A DNA stretch of 64,000 bases from Bryoerythrophyllum caledonicum. Its lineage: Eukaryota > Streptophyta > Bryopsida > Pottiales > Pottiaceae. Positions 23,397 to 41,000 of the stretch are shown here, piece by piece. Numbering within the stretch: the first letter of the stretch is position 1; the number at the start of each line of letters is the position of its first letter. The notes under the pieces were generated by a model, which saw nothing but the letters and a program-made list of their open reading frames with translations, had not been told where the DNA came from and made no database searches. The translations under genes were made by a program, and so were the position numbers. Location of the stretch: the NCBI GenBank assembly GCA_963971425.1, contig OZ020515.1:35599856-35663855 (forward strand). The letters run 5' to 3'.

Positions 23397-23831
23397 CTAG
23401 TTCTGGGAACTGCCTGATTTGCAAATTGCATTTGTGTTACATGATCTCAGCGCTGCGTCCACCTGCAGATTCACCGCCATCTCCTCCTCCTCTTGAGCTC
23501 TTTTAGCAAAGACCATGGCAGTGACGCCGGGGTAATCCGCTTGGCCCGAGGAGCACCCGTACATGGCCGACACGGCGCTTAGATCGGCGCCCGCCGCCAT
23601 GTCGTTCATCACCCGCACGTACCAGTCCCGCACCCGGACCAACACGCATAGTCGTCTCCGCTCCAACCGCTTCTGATCGAGGAGAGTACCATAGTGAGGA
23701 GGAGGAGGTCGCGCTTCGTCGTGGTGCGCCTCGCAGAGCTCATCCACTGGCTCTAAAGGGTAGCACTTCTGCTGCCTCTGGTTCTTCTTCTCTCTGGACT
23801 TGGACACAGAGCCCATCTTCGCACCTTCCAC
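23397..23831 (-). CDS. Hypothetical protein, 144 residues
   Basis: An open frame of 144 codons with markedly higher GC than its surroundings and a residue mix typical of a real protein, so it may be a gene or one exon. It begins MEGAKMGSVSKSREKKNQRQ, has a basic N-terminus, a central RRRLCVLVRVRDWYVRVMN segment that could form a helix, AMYGCSSGQADYPG, and an acidic KRAQEEEEMAV helix near the end. I do not recognise the family. A potential donor (CTGCAG/GTGGAC near 23470) would end the coding part earlier and imply further exons. No neighbour suggests a role. Confidence 0.4.
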   Translation of the reverse strand: MEGAKMGSVSKSREKKNQRQQKCYPLEPVDELCEAHHDEARPPPPHYGTLLDQKRLERRRLCVLVRVRDWYVRVMNDMAAGADLSAVSAMYGCSSGQADYPGVTAMVFAKRAQEEEEMAVNLQVDAALRSCNTNAICKSGSSQN

Positions 23832-24564
23832 TGGTGATTTATCGACCTATCTATCTATATTCAGGTTCTCCACAGATGGAATATCTATCTATCAGGCGTG
23901 TCTCTCTATCAGATTCTCCTCTCTCTATCTGGCTATCGACTTATCCATCTAGCTACCGACTTGTCTGTAGTAGATTGGTCTATCTATCAACTTGTCTATC
24001 GATCTCCGCTTCGACTTAACCCACTTTACTCCACACACTCTAAGTATCATCACAGAAACCCTGGCAGAAGGAGGGCAACTGAACAGATGTATCCACTAGA
24101 ACCACCACAGCGAATACGTGATATGGAGCACCTGCAAAGAACAGATTGAAAGAGCAGCTATTCTAGTGCAAATTTGGCAACGATAGCAAAGGAAAAACTG
24201 TAGATTTAACAGCAACTGAAAACTAGAGGAAAAGAATGAAGCAGGACCACTTCATATGTCGAAGTCAAGCTTTACAAGTACGGCAAAGTGGAGTACGTTT
24301 GCGGACATGGAAAGCCAAAGCAACAGCCTGCGAACTTGGAAGAGATGTACAGTACAGTGCTCAGATTGGGCATCAGAGATAGTTTGGGATGAGTTTGTAG
24401 GCGTGAGTCGGTGGCTGGAGGTGAGCGTTTTAACAGCACTGGGAAGATCATTAACAATCCCCTACTTTATGGCCTAAAGTTAGTAACCGGAACTAACATG
24501 GAGAGGGTGACTTGGCTTGGGTGAGGCGTGAGGAACTACCAATCTACTCTTCGGCAACTTGCAG
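23832..24564. other. Intergenic with degenerate CTAT microsatellite
   Basis: 23840-24010 is rich in imperfect CTAT/TCTATC repeats. No gene is supported in the remainder. Confidence 0.5.
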
Positions 24565-24967
24565 TAAGGTTGGATGACCTATAACCACCAACTTAAGCTT
24601 GCTGACCTATTTATAGCGTTTGTATACGTGATGAGACATTTTTTGGGAATTCAAAATAGGATTTCATGAATATTGCAATTGTCGTGACCATTTATTTCTT
24701 CATATTGAAATTGCTACAAATTTTCAAAGTGGATAGTAAGCCGTGACCCATTCCTCGACTTACCATACTCTCTATTTCCACACTAAGTTGTACCAATAAC
24801 CACTTCTGCATTGACTAAAAACTGGCAACTTTGAACCAATCATGAACTAACACCCAATCATATGTGACTTCCTAAAATTTCGGAAATGGGGTGGGTTTGT
24901 GGTGGTTTTAGTCCACTTTACCTTGTCCATTATGGGGTTCGTGGTGGTTATAGGTCGTCCAACCTTA
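24565..24967. mobile_element. 403 bp MITE, copy 1
   Basis: Starts TAAGGTTGGATGACCTATAA and ends with the inverse (a 25 bp terminal inverted repeat with one mismatch). Same length and nearly the same sequence as 27155-27557. Non-coding. Confidence 0.88.
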
Positions 24968-25082
24968 CAACGGGGCGCTATAGCTTGCAGTGGGTAGGAC
25001 CCAAGAGCATTAATTGCCACGCGTTTCATTGGCGAGGGAAAAGGAGAGCGTGATATTCTCCATCCTCTTTTTCTTTTCCATA

Positions 25083-25443
25083 GTTAACCCTTAATCCTTT
25101 AAGGCCGAGCGACCCGATTTTGGTCATCTCTGGAATTTTTGGGATCTGGCCAATAGGTAGATTCTGACACCAAAATCTTCCTGCTAGCTACATCCCAAAA
25201 ATTCCGGAGACACCCTTAATCGGGTTGCTTGACCTTGGAGGGTTAAACGTCAAAACAAGCCCCTTGTAACTATAGTAATCTACATGTTTGGTGTCAAATT
25301 TGAACATGATAAGGTTTAGGTATTGAAAGCGCCTCCAAATGAAATATGTTAGTTGAGGAATCTTTGATCCAAAGGTGTAAGTCTTGCTAAACTTTGTAAA
25401 ATACATGTGGTTCCTAATTGACGTTTAAGGGTTAAGGGTTAGC
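25083..25443. mobile_element. Small inverted-repeat element
   Basis: Bounded by AACCCTTAATCCTTTAAGG and, inverted, AACCCTTAACCCTTAAACG. 25310-25440 (AGGTTTAGGT, ATGTTAGTTGA, GATCCAAAGGTGTA) recurs at 62690-62840, so the family is dispersed. Confidence 0.55.
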
Positions 25444-25459
25444 CCTTCAATGCGAGGTT

Positions 25460-25545
25460 GGCTATGGTTGATGGAGGACCTACGAGTGTAATAGATGATA
25501 TTCTACAGAATCTATTACGCTCGTAGATTCGACCATCAACCAAAG
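25460..25545. repeat. Long imperfect hairpin
   Basis: CTACGAGTGTAATAGAT and its inverse ATCTATTACGCTCGTAG surround a 13-base loop; GGTTGATGGAGG and CGACCATCAACC extend the stem. It could be a small hairpin RNA source or a MITE remnant. Confidence 0.6.
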
Positions 25546-26878
25546 TCAGACCTGCTTTTTTTGGGTTAAATCCCACCCTACCTTTCACTTGAAGAAAAGT
25601 TCAATATAGGTTTCTAGTGTAGGTTTATAGCTTGGAGGCGAGGCTACTTGTTAGTCAAGCACGTGATGTGCCAGTTTTTCTCTTTCCTAACAGGATTGGT
25701 CCCACGCTTGCCGTAACCCAGTAAGTTACTTTTCCAAATCACCAGACCAGAGGGGCATTGAAAAGCCATTTTAGTAAATCATCACCAGCTGGTTTTTCAT
25801 CCAGGATCAGCCCCCAAACCCATTGTAATGGAATTCAACAACTCATTCACCAATCAAAACCCATACTTTTGACACTCTTTGTAGCGCTTTGAATACCTCT
25901 TAACTTTCATCACCTCTAGTTATTAATTTCTCTAAGAGCATCCTTAATCCTTATCCGTAGTAGGGGCCCTCGACCGGGATACAGAGGAGAATCTAGTGAG
26001 CCAAATCAGTTGCTTAACCCTTTTACGACAAAGAACCACAACGTGGTCAATGAGACCAGTTTTTGGGGAGCCAGGGCTGATTGAACCATTGGATTGATTT
26101 GCACTTGTCGAAGCTTTTGTGCTCTATGCTTTCTTTCATCTAACCCATCTTTATCTCCATCGGTTGAGGCAATAACAAACTACAATGGTTTTTGTGAAAA
26201 AAAAAAGTGAACAATAAAATGTACTCCTTGTGTAGATGCGGTCGTGCAGAACGTATTAAATTGTAAGAATTTTTAGGGCAGTGTCTAAGGCCTCGTTGTT
26301 AAAGAGTTAAGTGAGTGAATTTTTACCCCAACCTTCAACCTTGAAAGGGACTGGCTAGTAAACGTTTTTGTTTTCCAATAGCCACCATGGCCTAAGAGTA
26401 AAGTTGACCATGTATGATGGAACAAAAGCTTCATGAGTAGGCCTCTGATATGTGCTTTAACTATCATTAGCGAGTCACTCCAAGGGCTCTTAATAGTGCA
26501 CAAACTCGGCACATGGAAGGGAGAACTTGGAGAGCCCGAGATTATTGAAGCTCTACTACCAGGCCCATTGACGCGGATGTGACCATCACTGCCCTGCAAT
26601 TGGCCTTGGTAGCTGAGGTTCAAGGTATGGCTTGAAGATCCTCTTAGCTCGTGATTGAAGTTGAGCATCATTGAAACATGACAATCAATAGAGGCAATAT
26701 CAAAATTGATTTGGAGAAAATAAACAAAAGCTAATATAGGATGATTGTATGGAAAAAATAAAAACTAATATCTTCCAAGTAGCTCAAAATCAACTGACTC
26801 ATTTTTACAAAAATAAATGATTGATAATATTTGCTTGGAAACATTCTCTTCTCTTTTATGTTATAGAGACCCCTAACA
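25546..26878. other. Intergenic, repeat-derived
   Basis: 26034-26160 is an inverted copy of 9427-9562. The frame at 26285-26671 (-) has no recognisable motif. No gene is supported. Confidence 0.5.
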
Positions 26879-27100
26879 ATAAACCTTGCCCTCGCATTTA
26901 TCAGTGGCAACCCCTCCTCCCAGCCTTGATTTCTTAATTTAGGGGGCCTGCGACACTTTTAAAGAAAAGTTGAGTTTATTTTTGGAGCTAGAGACCCCCT
27001 TAACTTACACATCTTTTCAAAAATAAAATTTATTTTTATTTTTAATCAACAATCTAAAAAAAGGGGGCCCGCTTGGCTCTGATATGAGGGCGAGGTTTAT
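26879..27100. mobile_element. 222 bp MITE-like element
   Basis: Terminal inverted repeats ATAAACCTTGCCCTCGCAT and ATGAGGGCGAGGTTTAT (inverse of ATAAACCTCGCCCTCAT). The interior is AT-rich with GGGGGCC blocks near each end. Confidence 0.65.
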
Positions 27101-27154
27101 CATCACGGTTTAGAGACTACGTTACTTTGTTTCAAACGTGATTCATACGGTGAT

Positions 27155-27557
27155 TAAGGTTGGATGACCTATAACCACCAACTTAAGCTTGCTGACCTGT
27201 TTATAGCGTTTGTATACGTGGTAAGACATTTTTTGGGAATTCAAAATAGGATTTCATGAATATTGCAATTGTCGTGACCATTTATTTCTTCATATTGAAA
27301 TTGCTACAAATTTTCAAAGTAGATAGTAAGCTGTGACCCATTCCTTGACATACAAAACTCTCTATTTCCACACTAAGTTGTACTAATGACCACTTTTGCA
27401 TTGACTAAAAACCGGCAACTTTGAACCAATCATGAACTGACACCCAATCATAACTGACTTCCTAAAATTTTGGAAATGGGGTGGGTCTGTGGTGGTTTTG
27501 GTCCACTTTAGCTTGTTGGTTCTGGGGTTCGTGGTGGTTATAGGTCATCCAACCTTA
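27155..27557. mobile_element. 403 bp MITE, copy 2
   Basis: Same 403 bp length as copy 1 with perfect 25 bp terminal inverted repeats (TAAGGTTGGATGACCTATAA...). Flanked by GAT on both sides (27152-27154 and 27558-27560), a likely 3 bp target duplication. Confidence 0.9.
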
Positions 27558-27807
27558 GATTCATCAGAGGTTCAATGTTCGTGCATTGACTAATAGTACG
27601 ACAACTCATGTGGCTCAGCAAGAGAATCTCATACACAACGTTTTATCAAAGGCGGAAAAAGCAGCTATGGTCAACTTGAATCAAAAGTCACCAAGAAGGG
27701 ATTCGGAGTGAGCCACAAAGACGGAATTCATTTTTACATTGAAGGACAAGGAGTGCAAGTGGCAGTAACAACTTGTGTTGTAAGGATGAAACTTTTTGAC
27801 GGTTTTT

Positions 27808-28432
27808 AACCCCTAAATTTCCTTGATTGTTTCACACCAAAAACACTTCAAAACTGTCCATTCTAGTGCAATGAGTAAGGAAGGAAAACAAAAATTGTAT
27901 TTCTAGTTTTAACTAAGGATCACATTTGACACTTAATGAATAACATACTCACAAAATTTCATTAACTTTGATCGCACGGATTGAAAGGCTGTAGTGTTTG
28001 AAGTAGAAAAAATGGTTCATTTTCATCCTTGCGTTGAGTGGACCAACAAACTATGACTTCACTGGCATTGAGTGGGTCAATAGACTTTGACTTCACTTGG
28101 TATCAAAGTTTTGCATCGCATAAGGTCTAAATTTTATATCATCATGTTGATCACGATATTAACTCCTTGTGCACCAATTTTTTGAGGTAGACAAAGGGTG
28201 TAACGTATTCAAAAAAATTGTGCAAGGAGTGGAGGTCCAAAAAGTGCCAATTCACGTTCAAAATTTTTGAGAACAAAATATGTTTTAGAATGATAATCCA
28301 AACGTTCAATAAGAAGGTTTATACGACGACTTGTATTTTTCACTTTCAAGAATTGCAAATATAAATTGCAACCATGGAAACATGCCCAAGATTTGGAAAA
28401 GCCCACCTCCGCACTTTTTTCATTTAGGGATT
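27808..28432 (+). mobile_element. TTAACCCCTAAAGG-family element, copy A1 (partial)
   Basis: Starts AACCCCTAAATTTCC and ends CATTTAGGGATTAA. Internal phrases (GACTTCACTTGGTATCAAAG, GCAAGGAGTGGAGGT) match 29366-30294 in the same orientation, but part of the right half is missing. Confidence 0.72.
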
Positions 28433-29365
28433 AACCCCTAAAGGACTAAGTGTCAAAAATGGGCTTTTTGAAAGTTTGGTTAGGTTCCTAAGGTGTCAAA
28501 CACCAATATTCTTCTTAGAAATTTTTACTATAGTAAGGCATTACCTTATTGGGAAATCAATTTATTCCTAAATTGGACATTTGATGAAAAAGTTATAGGG
28601 TTTTGAATTTCAAATGGGGAGAGCGGGCACCTCGGGCACCTCCAAAAACTTTTTCTAAAACACTCTATTGAATGTGAGATTTTCAATACTCGCAAGTAAT
28701 ATTATTTCCCTTTATATTGTCAAAAAAGTTCTTGTCTTCAGTAAAAAATAGCATACCAACCCAAGTCAAACATTTTCACACATTGTCACTCATTGTCGGG
28801 CAAGGTACCAAAAAACTTCTTTTCTATATAAAACCTAGATATCTTTTTATTTTTCACTTTTTATTTTTCCCACAACAATATGTGGTGTAAACCTTCTTAT
28901 TGACCATTTGAATTATCAATCTAAAACACATTAAGTTCACAAAAAATTAAAGTGTGAATTAACAAATTTTGAACCTCCACTCCTTGCACAATTGTTTTGA
29001 ATATGCTACACTTGTCCTCTACCTCTAAAAATTGGTGTATAAGGAACTTACATCATGCTTAACAAGATGGTAATGGATTTAGACCTTGTGTAGTGCAAAA
29101 ATTTGACACCAAGTGAAGTCAAAGTCTGCTAGTCCACTACATGCAAGGAAGATAATGAACCATATGCTTGACTTCTAACACTATAATCTTTCAATCTGTG
29201 CGATCAAAGTTTATGAAGTTTTGTTTATATATTACTTAATAAATCTTAATTGAGATCCTTCAGCCCGAACTAAAAATCAAAGTTTTTGTTTCCTTCTTCA
29301 CTGTACTAGAATACAACAATTTTGAAGTGTTTTTGGTGTAAAACTGTCACGGTACCTTAAGGGTT
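28433..29365 (-). mobile_element. TTAACCCCTAAAGG-family element, copy B
   Basis: 933 bp, starting AACCCCTAAAGGACT and ending GGTACCTTAAGGGTT. Internally it is the inverse of the neighbouring A copies (GACACCAAGTGAAGTCAAAG, CCTCCACTCCTTGCACAATT). Non-coding. Confidence 0.78.
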
Positions 29366-30294
29366 ACCCCCTAAAGGACCACAACCACTTTCGCCCTAAA
29401 ACCAGTCCAAAATTGCCACTGCCAAAAAGAGACATAAAAATCACATTTTAAAGTGAATTTCGGACTTTCAACTATAAGATCTTAAACTAGACTTCTATAT
29501 AAACATGCCATAGAATTTTGGTTGCAATCCACCGCACTAATTGATAGATTTTAGTGTTTAAAATCAGAACAATGGTTCATTTTCTTCCCTACGTTGAGTA
29601 GATCAACAGACTTTGACTTCACTTTGTATCAAATTTTTGCATTGTACAAGGTCTAAATCTTTTACCATTGTCTTAAGCATGATGTATTTTCCCTATACAC
29701 CAATTTTTAGAGGTAAAAAAGGGGTGTAGCATATTCAAAACAAGTGTGCAAGGAGTAGAGGTTAAAGAATTGCCATTTCACGTTTTATTTTTTTGTGAAC
29801 TACATATGTATTTGAATGATAATCCAAAGGGTCAAAAAGAAGGTTTTCACCACATATTGTTGTTGAAAAAATAAAAAGTGAAAAGAATGAAGATCTCTAG
29901 GTTTTATGTAGAAAAGATGAATTTTTTTTCCCCCATTGCCCGACAATGTGTGAAAATATTTGACTTGGAATAAAATGCCTTTTTACACTAAAGACAAGAA
30001 TTTTTTTTGAAAATTTCCAAAGAAGTAAATATTCTTTATATGTGTAGAAAATCTCAATGTCAATAGAAACTTTTGTCAAAAATTTTGGAGGTGCCCAGAG
30101 TCCCCACTTTTGGCTTTAAGTGGTACTAACTTTCAAACCACAAATCCAAAAAATAAAATAAAAATATCTCCACGAAGCTCTTATTAGAGGCAATCTAGAA
30201 TAAAAATTTCAGAGAAAAAGGATTTTTTTTCGAATTTTAGGAACCTGCCCAAAATCAGAAATTCCCCCGAAGGAGATTTGGTCCTTTAGGGGTT
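29366..30294 (+). mobile_element. TTAACCCCTAAAGG-family element, copy A2
   Basis: 929 bp, starting ACCCCCTAAAGGACC and ending GGTCCTTTAGGGGTT, a near-perfect terminal inverted repeat. It abuts copy B with no spacer. Confidence 0.8.
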
Positions 30295-30850
30295 AAACAA
30301 CCTCAAAAAGCACTACTGTAGATGTGTAAAATTGAAAAAAACCAACTGCCTACATTTTGTACCATTTTGATGAATTGCAGAAGATGCACTCACTCACCAA
30401 TGCTACGTAGTGCCTCCTTTCGAGAGCCAACAGTTAGAATGCACATCGTGAGAGAATAACAAGGATTTTTCTAATCTAGCCTCACATTCTTAAAGTCAAT
30501 TGGGTATGAAAGACGTACAGACCTTTATCTTCAATCAGAGAAGGGGGCTTGCTCCAATTCAATGTAAGCTCATCCAGGAGTTCGCTGCAACATGCCAGGA
30601 TCATGAACCTAACCGTGAACTGGCGCGTTCAAAACTCAAAACAGAACTGTAGCACAGGTGACGTGCGTTAAAACAAAAGAGCGACCTCTATGTTGTGCAA
30701 TAAACATTAGGGAAGAAAGATAATGCGATCAAACCAGACCTCTTACTCCTGTTCAAGGACAACTCTAAATAAGCAGTAATAACTTTTACTTCTGACTAGG
30801 CAGCCGGAGTAGGTGAAGTATATATGCAAACATTTTATCTCCCACTCGTT
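30295..30850. other. MCM6 3' flank
   Basis: No gene is seen. On the minus strand this is the MCM6 3' UTR and terminator region, then single-copy-looking DNA up to the repeat cluster. Confidence 0.5.
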
Positions 30851-37424
<6,574 letters not shown>

Positions 37425-38056
37425 GGCGACGGCTCCTGAAGCTCTGGTTGCTCAGGAAAACCTCACGCCTGCATTCGCACTCCCTTCCTCTCCCTGTCTG
37501 CGCTTCGCGAGGGCTCGCGCTGCGGTGCAATACAATGCACCCCACTGCACCCGCTCTGGTCGTCCAGAAAACATCCCAGTCGAGAGAGACGACGAAAAAG
37601 AAAACGTATCTATCAATTAGAACATTTCAATGAGACGAGTGTACAAAAAGGGTAGATAGTGACGGGTTCATATGCAGTAACGGTTTTCAATTTCAGTCCA
37701 CGAAAATCGTCGTTGGTGCCCTAGTTGCGCCAATTCTCCCGCCAAATTCTGGATGAGATTTAACTCATGGATGATAGTTTGGATGGATGAGAGTCGTTTT
37801 TGTCCACCGATGGTTTTGCATTTTGTTTCTGTTCTTCAGCTTCTTGTGTCAGAAAATTAGAATATAGAATACTGAATTTTGTGCACGCATGTGTAATTTT
37901 TCTATCAACAGATTGGCAAATTAGATTATAGCGGCCAGCATTCACGTTTAGCATCCAGAAGTCTAAGAGTGAAATAATATTGCTAAAAGCTACTTCGTAA
38001 TGCCTGACAACATTGCTGTTAACTGGTGCTAGAGTTTCCATTTTGCAGGTAGTGGC
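37425..38056 (-). promoter_or_regulatory. MCM6 promoter region with E2F-like site
   Basis: Intergenic spacer between MCM6 and the 3' end of the multifunctional-protein gene. On the minus strand 37737-37746 reads TTTGGCGGGA, a full E2F-type site, 313 bp before the MCM6 ATG. A related ATTGGCGC lies 3 bp away at 37727-37734. Plant MCM genes are known E2F targets at G1/S. No gene is seen in the spacer. Confidence 0.6.
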
Positions 38057-41000
38057 TCACAACCGAGAACCTCCGGATCTTTTCACTACGATTTGTGACT
38101 GCACCAAACCACACAACAAATTAGACTCTGTAGAATAAATCTTAAACTGGCAGCATGAACCTTATCAATTCCTAATATTTCTATAATGGAACATGTTGTT
38201 AGATGAGTGACATTAACCAGAATTGACCAAATTTCCGGTTTAGAAATATCCTACTGAAATGAAACGAGTCAAAAAGTACTTACCAGTGAGTACTTGCCAT
38301 GAGCAGCCCTTTCCAAAGCAGCTGAAGGACTGAAAAAAGGTCCATACAAAGCAGACCAGTGCTTGAGCTTTGAACAGATGCGTTCCACACCTACAGAATC
38401 ACCCCAGAATACCACACCACCTCTGCAAAACCAACACAGTATCAAAAGAAGGTCTCTCCAAATGAATTTATCGATTTTTTTAAGATCACATAAAATTAGT
38501 CTCAAATGGTTAAATCATTCATTCTTCTTTAGGATTCATTTTAGAATAACTTTTGATATTTTGTTGTTTTTTAGAATGCGAAAAGTTGTACCTGTATGCT
38601 GGAAAGCCCATGCCCAGAACTGAGGCAATATCAAGGTCACTGGAGCGCACAACAACATCCTCATCCATCACCCGGGCCGCCTCATCCACCACACCGTAGA
38701 AAATCATCTCTACTATTTCTTCATCTGAGATATCCACCACCTGAAAAAAAGAATAAAAAATAAATTACAGTACTGAATCAAATAAAAATATTGGATAGGA
38801 GTTATTTGTAGAGATACCCCTCTTCTAATTCATCATGCTACTCTTTCCTCACTCTTACTAGCTATTAGGTCAATTGATAGAGAGTTCATGGAAAAGCTTG
38901 GTGGTCTTTTAGACTCAAGTTCGAAGTGGTTTTAGTTGCCTTTGAGGAGGAAGAAGAAGAAGAAGACATGTTGTAGCCGCCGTTTTCCTTGATTATAGAT
39001 ATTTAGGGCTGAGGTCAAAATTCATGGTATTTTGCCTCACTTAAAAAGCTATAAAATAAAAGGAAGGTTGCAAAATACTTACCTTGCCATCAGGGACCAA
39101 GCGTGCAGATTGACGACTCTTCACCAAGTAACTCTCCAGCTCTGGTGCAGGCTGCTCAGCTCTAGAGCCTTTGGTATAATTGTAGTACCCCTTTCCAGTC
39201 CTCTCACCTGCAAAAGTTTCACATCATAAAGTCAGTTATTAAACCTCTCTTTTTGACCGAAATTCATAGTGTGTCAGCTACATGAATAGTATACTTGATG
39301 CCCTTCTGATTTGGGGCAGCACAAACTTAAGAATGGGAGAGAACTCATAAATTGTGAAGATAAGTTAAGGGAAAACTTCATGATGCATTGAATCACCATG
39401 AGGTTAATGTTTCCATAACACAGAAATGATGCTCGCCTTCAAAGAGAGCATAGAACTAGTTTTGAACCACCTTTAAACCTCAGAACACAATTTAACAGGT
39501 TTCTAACCTCTCTTTCCTCTTCAAGTAAGACAATCATACAATCCATCCCAAGGTTCCAAACTGCATGTGATTACGTACCAACGCGATTGTCCTTGAGCAG
39601 CAACTCGTTGAGACCTGAAATATATACACGTTCGCTGAAAGCTTCTTTGTAGATCACTGTAGTAGCTTGACCAATCTGAATACCTGACAAATCAGCCAAC
39701 CTGAACAAGCCAATGCAGTTAGTCCAAAAAAGCAGAAGGAACTCTCTAGTTCTCACTCTTTCTTCGCTCTAAAGGACGGCTAAAACAACATAAAAGTATA
39801 TCTTATTGAAGGACTGCCAAACCTACTATTCTCTCTAGCTCGGAGTAGTAAAAAAAAGAGGCATCTCATTCACTTTACGAATGACTTGCACATACTTAAA
39901 GAAATGTAAGGTGTTGGAAATTACCTGAAAGGGCCCATGGGCATGCCGAATGCCTTGATGACGGCGTCGATCCTGTAGGGATGCACTCCCAAGTGCACCA
40001 GCAAGTGCCCGGCTTGGAAGTAGCGGAAGAACACGCGGTTCACGGCGAAGCCCACACAGCTGCGCACCACCACCGGCACCTTCTGGATGGTCTTGGCCAG
40101 CGCCAGCATGTCCCGAATGGCTTGCTTCGAAGTGTCGTGAGTGCGCACAATTTCCAGGAGCGGCATCACATGTGCAGGGCTGAAATCACAATCAAAACCC
40201 AAAGTGAGTGCCCGAATGGTACACGGAAACACGGATTATTTAGGCAGGAAGGAGAGAGCAATTATAAATGACCTGAAGAAATGAGCTCCAATGATTCGGT
40301 CCTGTGACTTGGTGTTCTTGCCAATGACGCCCAAATCGATGGTGGATGTGTTTGATGCCAACAAACATGTGGGCTTGCAATATTTCTCCAGATCAGCGAA
40401 AATCTGTTGCTTCAATGGAACGCTCTCTATCACCGCCTGTGCACATAATGCAGAGTTAGCATGACCTAAACAAAAGAAGCAAGATGAAGGACTTTTGTGC
40501 AGATATAATACCTCGATGACCATGTCCACATCTGCAAAGTCTGCATACTCCAAGGTCCCCTTCACGAGAGAAATGACTTTCTGGACCTTCTCTGGATTTG
40601 ATTTCACACGGGCCTTCACGTTGGCTGTTCAAACAACATAAATCATCAAACTTGATGAAAACATGACCTGGTTTTTTTTATCAAGTAACCAAACGTGTTT
40701 TTTGGCTTCTCTTCAGTAACAAGAGAACATCAATTTTACTTGAAAAACATGTATTAAAGTATGGTACCTTCAATTCTCTTGAGCCCGCCTTGAAGAAACT
40801 CTTCATTCACCTCCTTCAAGATCACTGGGACGTTATTAAGCACAAGAGCGGTTGCGATTCCGGAGCCCATTAATCCGCCACCAATGACTGCCACTGACTT
40901 CATCTGATGCGACTTTAAGCCGCTGTCAGTGATGCCCTGGATCTGCCGAACAAAGATAAAAAAAAACCGAGTTATAGCAACATAATCAATGGTGATCAAA

